The notes under the pieces: generated by a model | What the model was told of the DNA's origin: nothing | Database searches by the model: none | Seen by the model: the letters and a program-made list of their open reading frames with translations, nothing else | Translations under genes and position numbers: made by a program | Shown here: one piece after another, positions 1 to 6,076 of the stretch | How positions within the stretch are numbered: position 1 is the stretch's first letter | Layout: each line of letters opens with the position of its first letter | NCBI GenBank assembly: GCA_003233075.1 | Contig: QIKQ01000099.1 | Location: forward strand, 1 to 8,062 | DNA length: 8,062 bases | Source of the DNA: Gammaproteobacteria bacterium | GTDB taxonomy: Bacteria; Pseudomonadota; Gammaproteobacteria; SZUA-21 | Direction: 5' to 3'

Positions 1-52
1 CGAGACTGCCTAAGCAGATGACGCAATCTCCTAACGTAAGTCATTGAATTAA

Positions 53-199
53 GGAGATTCGGTTTTACTCGGAGTTGTACCAATGGAAGACATGGACCTT
101 ATTGTATTACCATCAGAAAGAAAGGTAGTCGTTAATCCCGATAGCCCGAACATTCCATCCTCTGTAGGTAAGCAGCTTTTGTACAAAAGTGTTGCCTAG
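53..199 (+). pseudogene. 3' remnant of a retropepsin-like (clan AA) aspartic protease gene
   Basis: The open frame after an in-frame TAA (50-52) encodes 48 residues ending in TAG at 197-199. It reads GDSVLLGVVPMEDMDLIV, then VVNPDSPNIPSSVGK. From memory, this resembles the C-terminal end of small bacterial clan AA (retropepsin-like) aspartic proteases, where a conserved LLGA(I/V)PMEDMD block is followed by a V-NP-xxP segment. The catalytic DTG/DSG part would lie upstream, outside the window. The stop at 50-52 falls where the family is normally continuous (a VLPG-like stretch), and the other two forward frames are also closed before position 52, so the gene looks broken rather than merely cut by the window edge. 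An internal start at ATG 83 would give only a 38-residue peptide and is unlikely to be real. The call rests on motif memory, not a search. A repeat element begins about 27 bp after the stop. Confidence 0.5.
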
Positions 200-225
200 T
201 TATTTTTTATTACTGTAGGCCGCAA

Positions 226-393
226 GCCAATGCCATTAACTTAAGGATTTTTCTTTTTTTTTGTAGCCCGTAAGTAGTCGCCGTAGGCGACGAAATGCGG
301 GAAATCTCAACTCTTTCCGGCAGTACGCGTTCTTCGAACGCTTCGTGCGGGCTACAAATATTTCATAACAAAGCTTAAGTTAATGACATTGGC
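226..393. mobile_element. MITE-like palindromic element with terminal inverted repeats
   Basis: A 20-bp stretch at 226-245 (GCCAATGCCATTAACTTAAG) recurs as an inverted copy at 374-393 with one mismatch. The ends are flanked by a direct repeat, CCGCAAG at 220-226 and again at 394-400, which looks like a target-site duplication of 6-7 bp; the exact boundary is ambiguous by one base. No protein is encoded inside. Inverted ends plus a flanking duplication on a 168-bp non-coding body are what a non-autonomous transposable element (MITE) looks like. The terminal sequence resembles ends I associate with IS4-type elements, but that link is from memory and untested. The inside is itself occupied by a second palindromic repeat (260-358), so this may be an element within an element. 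Confidence 0.5.
260..358. repeat. Nested TTTGTAGCCCG palindromic repeat with two hairpin arms
   Basis: Perfect 11-bp inverted ends, TTTGTAGCCCG (260-270) and CGGGCTACAAA (348-358), enclose about 77 bp visibly richer in G+C than the surrounding DNA. Two compact hairpins lie inside: GTCGCC-GTA-GGCGAC at about 282-292, itself enclosed by CCCG (267-270) and CGGG (298-301), and GCGTTC-TTC-GAACGC at 327-341, enclosed by CCG (317-319) and CGG (348-350). Dispersed repeats starting TGTAGCCCG are, to my recollection, common in gammaproteobacterial intergenic regions. A dispersed repeat family is therefore the likeliest explanation; a transcribed structured RNA is the alternative. Confidence 0.55.
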
Positions 394-480
394 CCGCAAG
401 CAGCGATCACAGATTGTGTACTACGCGAAGAGGTTATAATTTCAATTAAACTGGTCGTACACTCGTCGTGTGAACAAGGC
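394..480. other. Intergenic stretch downstream of the sugar kinase
   Basis: Between the right end of the repeat element and the kinase stop codon I see no gene and no convincing terminator. The only dyad, ACAC-TCGTC-GTGT near 460-472, has four base pairs and no T tract on either strand. Confidence 0.5.
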
Positions 481-1740
481 TTATATTTGCGTATGAAGTT
501 TCGCAATCAACGCGCTGCCATAAGCCGCCTCTTGGTACTGGGCTTGAATAATAGAAACCCCAATTGATTTTTCTCTAAATTGCATCCATTTGCGATTATT
601 ACTGCCGCCACCTGTCGTTTTGATCGATTTTACTTTAGGTGCGCCTAGCTGTTCTAATTTTTCATAAGCTTGTTTTTCAATGGATGTAATTCCTTCAAGT
701 AGGGCTTGCAAAAACATTTCGGGTTTATCTGGCCGAGGTTCTACGACTGGTTTTAGGTCTGAATTGTTAATTGGAAATCGCTCACCTGTTTTGGGCAGGG
801 GATAGAAATTTAAATTTAATGGGTTCTCAAAGTCGATTTTCTTAGATAATTTTTTTATTTCTTCAAGTGTAAAAAATTGATTTAATACTGTGCCGCCAGA
901 ATTCGAGGCGCCACCGACTAGGTATCGATTTTTAAAACGGTGCGAATAAACACCAAATTCGGGGGAACAAATAGGTCTATCACTGACTATCTTAACAACC
1001 AGTGTTGAGCCTAGAGAACTCATGGCATCACCGGCCCGATTTAGTCCGCAGGCCCATGCTGCAGCTGTGCTATCAGTTGTGCCAGCAACAATTTTAGTCT
1101 CTAAACTTAATCCTAATTCTTCAGCGATACTCGGCAGGACTAAGCTAATAATATCACCAGGGGCGAGGACTTTGGGGAATAAGGATTTTTCCAAAGGTAG
1201 TTTAGATATCCAAGTTTCCCAGGTTAGATTTTTCGGATCAAAACCTAGTTTCAAGCAATTGTTATAATCACTTACGCCAAATTTTCCAGAAAGTTGAGCT
1301 GTAATCCAATCAGCTTGGTGTAGTGCATATTGGTTTTTTTCATTACTGTTTATGTTTAGATAGAGTAACTTTGCTAGGCTTGAGCTGGCGCTAAGAGTCG
1401 CGGAATTTGTATTGACTATAGCTGCTAGAGTTATTGCTTGTGTTTTCGCGCGGTTGTCATTGTAGAGCAGAACTTCACTTGTTAGTTGGCCTATGCTATC
1501 TGTTAATAGCAGCGTGCTTGAAGTGCCATCAATTGCAATTGAATGAATTGAATTTACTGGCAGTTCTGAAACGCAGGACTGAATTAGCTTAAAAGCACTT
1601 TCTCGCCACAGTGTAGGATCTGTAGGGTTTTTTATTAATATTGATTTAAATAATGCAACTTCGTCGTTCTCGTTGATGACGCATGCTCTGCATCCCGAGG
1701 TGCCAAAATCGATTCCTAAATAATTTTTCTCTTTGTGCAT
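481..1740 (-). CDS. FGGY-family carbohydrate kinase, short D-ribulokinase/xylulokinase-like type
   Basis: Cytoplasmic ATP-dependent sugar kinase of 419 residues. The N-terminal FGGY lobe opens with LGIDFGTSG (8-16), the phosphate-binding loop with D11. IAIDGTSST (68-76) and LLYNDNRA (91-98) are sugar-site segments. GTTDSTAA (220-227) carries D223, the expected catalytic base. SSLGSTLV (241-248) and TTGGGSNNRKW (375-385) belong to the C-terminal ATP-binding lobe. Typical xylulokinases and glycerol kinases have roughly 480-500 residues. This length and the DGTSST and YND motifs better fit the compact subgroup that includes cyanobacterial SePSK and plant XK-1, for which D-ribulose phosphorylation has been reported. 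The family is firm; the substrate is inferred. The start is fixed by the phosphate loop only 8 residues in, although no good Shine-Dalgarno precedes it. No sugar transporter or isomerase gene is adjacent, and queF lies upstream on the same strand after 265 bp. Confidence 0.9.
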   Translation of the reverse strand: MHKEKNYLGIDFGTSGCRACVINENDEVALFKSILIKNPTDPTLWRESAFKLIQSCVSELPVNSIHSIAIDGTSSTLLLTDSIGQLTSEVLLYNDNRAKTQAITLAAIVNTNSATLSASSSLAKLLYLNINSNEKNQYALHQADWITAQLSGKFGVSDYNNCLKLGFDPKNLTWETWISKLPLEKSLFPKVLAPGDIISLVLPSIAEELGLSLETKIVAGTTDSTAAAWACGLNRAGDAMSSLGSTLVVKIVSDRPICSPEFGVYSHRFKNRYLVGGASNSGGTVLNQFFTLEEIKKLSKKIDFENPLNLNFYPLPKTGERFPINNSDLKPVVEPRPDKPEMFLQALLEGITSIEKQAYEKLEQLGAPKVKSIKTTGGGSNNRKWMQFREKSIGVSIIQAQYQEAAYGSALIAKLHTQI

Positions 1741-2005
1741 TTTTTGATAATAAAAACTTTAGGTTATGACTCAATCGATTCGTTGTTATTCATCAATTTA
1801 ATACAAATAATAACACTAAAAACATCCTAAGTTAGAATCAGTACAGTATTCAAACTCACATTTAATATGGCTTGTATCTTACTGGTTTTAAACAGATTCA
1901 TTTATAAATTAAAGCATGTTATAGTCATATCAGAATATAAAAATGATGTAAGCAAAAGCGAGATGATTGGGGTGATTATTCACAGTATTTATAATCTTAA
2001 ATTTC
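1741..2005. other. AT-rich gap between queF and the kinase gene
   Basis: No convincing gene lies in this 265-bp stretch. On the minus strand it should hold the end of the queF transcript and the kinase promoter. A weak hairpin, CTTAA-ATTTC-TTAAG (about 1996-2010), overlaps the queF stop region, but it is too AT-rich and lacks a clear T tract to be a convincing terminator. One 53-codon open frame on the plus strand (1867-2028) was considered and rejected. Confidence 0.5.
1807..1815 (-). promoter_or_regulatory. Possible extended -10 box for the kinase gene
   Basis: Read on the minus strand, TGTTATTAT fits an extended -10 (TG-N-TATTAT, one base off TATAAT) about 67 bp upstream of the kinase ATG. 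No good -35 hexamer lies 16-18 bp further upstream, so the call relies on the extended -10 alone. In DNA this AT-rich, such matches arise easily by chance. Confidence 0.2.
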
Positions 2006-2407
2006 TTAAGGTAGTGTCAGCGCTGTAGTCGATTGCCAGCCAGTTTGTTGGTGGTCAATGACGATTGTTGTATAGAGTCCGCCTCTGACGTTAAAATCAG
2101 CAGTAAGTCGCATAAAACGTGGATCACAGGCTTTTACTAAATCATTCAGAATTTGGTTTGTTACTGCTTCATGGAAAGCACCCTCGTCGCGGAATGACCA
2201 AACGTAAAGCTTTAATGATTTGAGTTCGACACAGAGTTTATCTGGAATATAGTCCACAAAAAGTGTGGCGAAATCAGGTTGACCAGTTTTTGGACACAAA
2301 CAGGTAAATTCGGGAATCTTGATTTTAATTGAATAATCTCGTTCTTGATGAGGGTTTTCAAAGGTTTCCAAGTTTCTATTCGGAGTTTTATTGGAGCTTG
2401 TGTTCAT
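2006..2407 (-). CDS. queF: NADPH-dependent 7-cyano-7-deazaguanine (preQ0) reductase, type I QueF
   Basis: QueF reduces the nitrile of preQ0 to the aminomethyl group of preQ1, the base later inserted into tRNA by Tgt on the way to queuosine. It acts in the cytoplasm as a T-fold oligomer. The 133-residue protein has PEFTCLCPKTGQPDF (32-46), in which C38 is the nucleophile that forms the thioimide with preQ0 and D45 the proton donor (equivalent to C55 and D62 of the B. subtilis enzyme). The QueF signature ELKSLKLY spans 61-68 and places the NADPH site, and FHEAVTN (78-84) supplies H79 and E80 for substrate binding. The length fits the single-domain type I form, not the roughly 280-residue type II form of E. 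coli. All key residues are present. C36, close to the catalytic cysteine, stands where many homologues have serine. No other queuosine gene is in the window. It diverges from smc across 140 bp. Confidence 0.97.
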   Translation of the reverse strand: MNTSSNKTPNRNLETFENPHQERDYSIKIKIPEFTCLCPKTGQPDFATLFVDYIPDKLCVELKSLKLYVWSFRDEGAFHEAVTNQILNDLVKACDPRFMRLTADFNVRGGLYTTIVIDHQQTGWQSTTALTLP

Positions 2408-2441
2408 AATATACGCAATTCTAGTTAAATTTTGAAACTGC

Positions 2442-2461
2442 CTAACGACATAGGCCGTTAG
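2442..2461. promoter_or_regulatory. Palindrome between queF and smc
   Basis: CTAACG (2442-2447) and CGTTAG (2456-2461) form a perfect 6-bp inverted repeat with an 8-bp spacer. An overlapping shorter dyad pairs GCCTA (2440-2444) with TAGGC (2451-2455). It lies 34 bp upstream of the queF start codon and overlaps the proposed -35 of the smc promoter, so it could be an operator, or a hairpin in the queF leader. No regulator can be named from the sequence. Confidence 0.35.
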
Positions 2462-2474
2462 TCTAATTTATAAT
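2445..2474 (+). promoter_or_regulatory. Candidate sigma-70 promoter for smc
   Basis: ACGACA (2445-2450, matching the last four bases of TTGACA) is separated by 18 bp from a perfect TATAAT (2469-2474), about 74 bp upstream of the smc ATG. A second perfect TATAAT at 2493-2498 lacks a good -35. Both -10 boxes lie in the inverted repeat at 2468-2497 (the second runs one base past its end), so the site may be regulated. Confidence 0.4.
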
Positions 2475-2497
2475 AACAAATGTAGAGGTTATTATAA
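2468..2497. promoter_or_regulatory. Perfect 10-10-10 inverted repeat in the queF/smc divergent promoter region
   Basis: TTATAATAAC (2468-2477) and its exact inverted copy GTTATTATAA (2488-2497) are separated by 10 bp. The centres of the half-sites are 20 bp apart, about two helical turns, as expected for a dimeric regulator on one face of the DNA. Each arm contains a TATAAT sequence on the plus strand or its near equivalent on the minus strand, so binding here would cover -10 elements in both directions. The alternative is two back-to-back promoters whose -10 boxes happen to be symmetric. Confidence 0.45.
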
Positions 2498-2547
2498 TGG
2501 TCAAAATTGTAATAGGGAATCTTAATGTGTATTGGAATTAAATATTA

Positions 2548-5500
2548 ATGAAATTAACTGAAATAAAAATAGCAGGATTCAAATCATTTGTGGATCCGAC
2601 GACTGTACTTTTACCGAGTAATCTAATTGGTATCGTTGGGCCTAATGGCTGTGGAAAATCCAATATAATAGACGCTGTACGCTGGGTTATGGGTGAAAGC
2701 TCCGCTAAACATTTGCGTGGCGAGTCAATGGCAGATGTAATTTTTAATGGTTCAAACAGTAGAAAACCTATTGCTCAAGCATCTGTCGAGTTAACGTTTG
2801 ATAATTCCGATGGCACTGTTGGCGGACAATACGCTAGCTTTTCTGAGATTTCAATCAAGCGCATAGTGACGCGTGATGGCACTTCTAACTATTACCTCAA
2901 TGGAGCAAAATGTCGTAAGCGAGACATCGTTCAAGTATTTCTCGGTACGGGTTTAGGTCCTCGCAGTTACTCCATTATTGAGCAGGGCATGATCTCCAGA
3001 TTGATTGAAGCAAAACCGGAAGAATTACGCGTGTTTTTAGAAGAGGCTGCTGGTATTTCTAAATACAAAGAGCGAAGAAAAGAAACTGAAAATAGAATAA
3101 AACACACGCGCGAAAACCTTGATCGATTAAATGATTTACGCGATGAAGTTGAAAAACTATTAAATAAATTACAACGTCAAGCAAAAACTGCAGAAAAATA
3201 TAAAGAATATAAGCAGGATGAAAGACGCTTAAAAGCAGAATTACTTGTTATACGTTTATGTGAATTAGCGAAAGAAATTGAGAGTGAGCAATCACGTGTT
3301 AATGAAAAGGAAAATAGGTTACAGGAAAATATTGCCGAGCAGCGATCTATAGAAGCAGATATTGAAAAAGACCGGGATGCACATCATGATGCAACTGATG
3401 TGTTTAACGAAGTGCAAGGTAAATACTATGGGATTGGTGGTGATATAGCTCGTAAAGAACAAGCCATTCAACATTCCCGCGAAATGCGTAAAAAACAGGA
3501 AAGTGATTTAGAAGAAATAAGCAATAATTTAAAGGATTTACAAATTCATATCGATCAAGATGAGGCGAAAATTCAGGAGCTCAAAGAAAAAATCGAAGAT
3601 GTTGATCCTGAATTCGATGGCGCGAAAGAAGTTGCAAGCAATTCTAAACAAAGCTTAAGTCACGCGGAACAAAAAATGCATGATTGGCAGCTAGAATGGG
3701 ATGATTTTAGCACTAAAGCTTCTGAACCTTCTGAGATGGCAAAGGTCGAAAGAATAAGAATAGAACAGCTTGAGCGCCAAACGGTTCATAACGAACAACG
3801 CACAGAACGTTTACAGAACGAAAAAAGCAATATAAGTTTGCACCTAAACGAAGAGAAAATAAGTCAGGCGAAACAAGAGTTAGATCAAAGTGAAAGCCTC
3901 AAATCAACGTTAGAGCAGAATTATAATGATTTATTAATGCGAATTAATGAACGAAAAGAAAAAAATATACAATTAAGTTCAGAGTTAGATGAAGCACGTG
4001 AATTATTTCAGGATGTCAGAGCAAAATTAATTTCATTAGAGGCATTGCAACATGCGGCCTTAGGTGAGACTAGCGAAAAATCAAAAGCATGGATCGCAGA
4101 GTGCGGATTAGACAGAAAACCTAAACTCATTGATTCGATATCAGTTGAATCTGGTTGGGAGAAAGCAGTGGAAACAGTTTTAGGTCAAAATATTAATGCG
4201 GTCTGTGTCGATCGTATTGATGAAGTGACTGGATTGTTACACTCGCTGGAAAGTGGTTCTATTTCATTACTTGAATCATCCTCCTCGAATCTTGATTCGG
4301 TATCGGGATCTCTTGCAAATCGCTTGTCGGAAAAAGTTAATGGCGAACTCTCAATGCAAAGTCAATTAGGCAATGTCTATGCTGCAGAGGATTTAAGTCA
4401 AGCCATGTCTTTAAGAAACTCATTGGCAGCAGGCGAATCAATAATAACAAAACAAGGAATATGGCTAGGCCCGGATTGGTTAAGAGTAATTCATAATGAA
4501 GAAAACGAGTTGACCATATTAGAGCGTAAAGAACGAATAGACGAATTAAAGACGGAATTAGCAAGGCTAGGTGATAAAGGAGATTCACTTAAGCAAGAAT
4601 TTGAAAGTGCCAAAGAATATTTATTCGATGACGAAGCTGAACGAGATCAGGTTCAGACTGATTTTAATAAAAGTCATCAAAAATATTCACGATTATTTGC
4701 TGAATCTGAATCACTCGTTGCTCAGTTCGAACAAACTCAAAATCGTCTTAGTGAGATTAAGCAGGAAATAGAAGAATTAGAAAATTTTTCTAGTCAAAAT
4801 CGAGAAGATGTGACTGAAGCAAAATCAAGGCTTGAACAAGCCCTCGTCGATGTAGAAAGGTTTGATGTCGAACGTGAAAGTTTGCAAAGTCAGCGTCAGC
4901 AATTAAGAGACAATGTTGATACCGCGCGACTTAAGGCGGAATCAGATTCAGAACAAATGCATCAATTAGAATTGGAATTTCAATCTAATCGGGGTCAACT
5001 AGAATCGACGCAAGAAAATCGACAAAGAATGATAGGTCAGACAAGCAGCTTGACTCAACGCAAGTCTGAATTAGATGAGCAATTGGCAACAAGCTCCGAA
5101 CCGATTAGCGAAATGGAAGCAGAATTACAGATTTATCTTGATCAACGAATTCAGGTCGAAGCAGAATTAAATTTGGCTAGAAAAAAAGTGGATGATTTTG
5201 ATACAGCCCTACGTCAACATGATTTGGATCGAGGACATGTAGAGAAAAAAATTCAAGAAGTACGCAATAAACTTGAGTCGATTAAAATGGCCTGGCAAGA
5301 AGTGCGTGTCCGCCGTAAAACTATCGAAGAACAATTTAATGAAACTGGTTATGGTGAAGAAGAGCTTACTGAATATTTGTCAGAAGATGCTAATTCAAAA
5401 GACTGGCATAATAGTGTGACTGAACTAGAGCGGAAAATAAGTAATTTGGGTGCAATAAATTTAGCTGCTATAGAAGAATACGATGAGCAGTTTGAACGTA

Positions 5501-6060
5501 AAACCTATTTAGATACACAATATAATGATGTGTCTGAAGCATTAGATACTTTAGAAAATGCGATTGCCAAAATTGACAAAGAAACTAAGGAAAAATTTAA
5601 GGATACCTTTGATAAGGTAAATGATGGTGTGAAAAATATGTTTCCTCGCCTTTTTGGCGGCGGACATGCTTACCTGGAGTTGACAGAAGATGATTTGTTA
5701 AATGCGGGTGTGACTATTATGGCTAGACCTCCGGGTAAGCGAAATAGTACTATTCACTTACTATCAGGGGGAGAGAAGGCATTAACTGCAGTGGCGTTGG
5801 TATTTTCAATATTTTTATTGAATCCATCACCATTTTGCATGTTGGACGAGGTTGATGCGCCGCTGGATGATGCTAATGTTGCTCGCTTTTGCGAAATGGT
5901 AAAAGAGATGTCGGAGCATGTTCAGTTTATATTTATTACACATAATAAAATAACAATGGCAATTTCGAACCATCTGTCAGGAGTGACTATGCAAGAGCCA
6001 GGTGTATCACGAATGGTAGCAGTTGATGTCGAACAGGCAGTAAAACTAGCCGCGGTTTAA
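2548..6060 (+). CDS. smc: Chromosome segregation protein SMC
   Basis: SMC is the ATPase of bacterial condensin. Its dimer, with ScpA and ScpB, compacts and segregates the chromosome by loop extrusion on the nucleoid. The 1170-residue chain is complete and of usual length. The N-terminal head has Walker A GPNGCGKS (31-38, K37) and the Q-loop at Q146 (IIEQGM). A first coiled-coil arm runs from about 170 to 510. The globular hinge follows at about 515-645 (SGWEKAVETVLGQNINAV near its start, WLGPDWLRV near its end), then a second arm to about 1000. The C-terminal head carries FGGGHAYL (1036-1043), the signature LSGGE (1072-1076), and Walker B with D1100-E1101 followed by the D-loop VDAPLDD. No key residue is missing. 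GGAA at 2534-2537 is a weak ribosome site 10 bp before the ATG. scpA and scpB are not nearby. It lies 16 bp before zipA, so the two are probably one transcript. Confidence 0.98.
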   Translation: MKLTEIKIAGFKSFVDPTTVLLPSNLIGIVGPNGCGKSNIIDAVRWVMGESSAKHLRGESMADVIFNGSNSRKPIAQASVELTFDNSDGTVGGQYASFSEISIKRIVTRDGTSNYYLNGAKCRKRDIVQVFLGTGLGPRSYSIIEQGMISRLIEAKPEELRVFLEEAAGISKYKERRKETENRIKHTRENLDRLNDLRDEVEKLLNKLQRQAKTAEKYKEYKQDERRLKAELLVIRLCELAKEIESEQSRVNEKENRLQENIAEQRSIEADIEKDRDAHHDATDVFNEVQGKYYGIGGDIARKEQAIQHSREMRKKQESDLEEISNNLKDLQIHIDQDEAKIQELKEKIEDVDPEFDGAKEVASNSKQSLSHAEQKMHDWQLEWDDFSTKASEPSEMAKVERIRIEQLERQTVHNEQRTERLQNEKSNISLHLNEEKISQAKQELDQSESLKSTLEQNYNDLLMRINERKEKNIQLSSELDEARELFQDVRAKLISLEALQHAALGETSEKSKAWIAECGLDRKPKLIDSISVESGWEKAVETVLGQNINAVCVDRIDEVTGLLHSLESGSISLLESSSSNLDSVSGSLANRLSEKVNGELSMQSQLGNVYAAEDLSQAMSLRNSLAAGESIITKQGIWLGPDWLRVIHNEENELTILERKERIDELKTELARLGDKGDSLKQEFESAKEYLFDDEAERDQVQTDFNKSHQKYSRLFAESESLVAQFEQTQNRLSEIKQEIEELENFSSQNREDVTEAKSRLEQALVDVERFDVERESLQSQRQQLRDNVDTARLKAESDSEQMHQLELEFQSNRGQLESTQENRQRMIGQTSSLTQRKSELDEQLATSSEPISEMEAELQIYLDQRIQVEAELNLARKKVDDFDTALRQHDLDRGHVEKKIQEVRNKLESIKMAWQEVRVRRKTIEEQFNETGYGEEELTEYLSEDANSKDWHNSVTELERKISNLGAINLAAIEEYDEQFERKTYLDTQYNDVSEALDTLENAIAKIDKETKEKFKDTFDKVNDGVKNMFPRLFGGGHAYLELTEDDLLNAGVTIMARPPGKRNSTIHLLSGGEKALTAVALVFSIFLLNPSPFCMLDEVDAPLDDANVARFCEMVKEMSEHVQFIFITHNKITMAISNHLSGVTMQEPGVSRMVAVDVEQAVKLAAV

Positions 6061-6065
6061 TTTTT

Positions 6066-6069
6066 GGAA
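6066..6069 (+). promoter_or_regulatory. Ribosome binding site of zipA
   Basis: GGAA lies 7 bp before the zipA ATG (6077) inside the 16-bp smc-zipA gap, so translation is set from within the gap. An ATG at 6081 is out of frame, and the chosen start puts the membrane helix right at the N-terminus, as the family requires. Confidence 0.5.
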
Positions 6070-6076
6070 TAACGAT

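Noticed and set aside
176..189. A perfect 14-bp palindrome CTTTTGTACAAAAG followed by a T-rich stretch, as a terminator
   Set aside because: It lies inside the protease reading frame, has a weak A-T stem, and the T-rich stretch starts more than 10 bases after it.
248..262. The T-rich run as a Rho-independent terminator of the protease remnant
   Set aside because: No G+C-rich stem precedes it; it lies just inside the repeat element and abuts the inner inverted repeat.
1022..1267. Open frame antisense to the sugar kinase
   Set aside because: It overlaps fully a gene with clear motifs, and its translation resembles no family; similar antisense frames within smc and zipA were dropped for the same reason.
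1867..2028. A 53-codon plus-strand open frame (starting MACILLVLNRF) in the gap between the kinase and queF, running into the queF 3' end
   Set aside because: No ribosome site before the ATG, no recognisable family, antisense to queF at its end, and open frames of this size are expected in DNA this AT-rich.
2408..2547. A preQ1 riboswitch in the queF leader
   Set aside because: The minus-strand leader has a hairpin followed by an A-rich piece, but not the GGUUC...AAAAAACUA pattern of the preQ1-I aptamer, and the loop and pseudoknot partners are missing.
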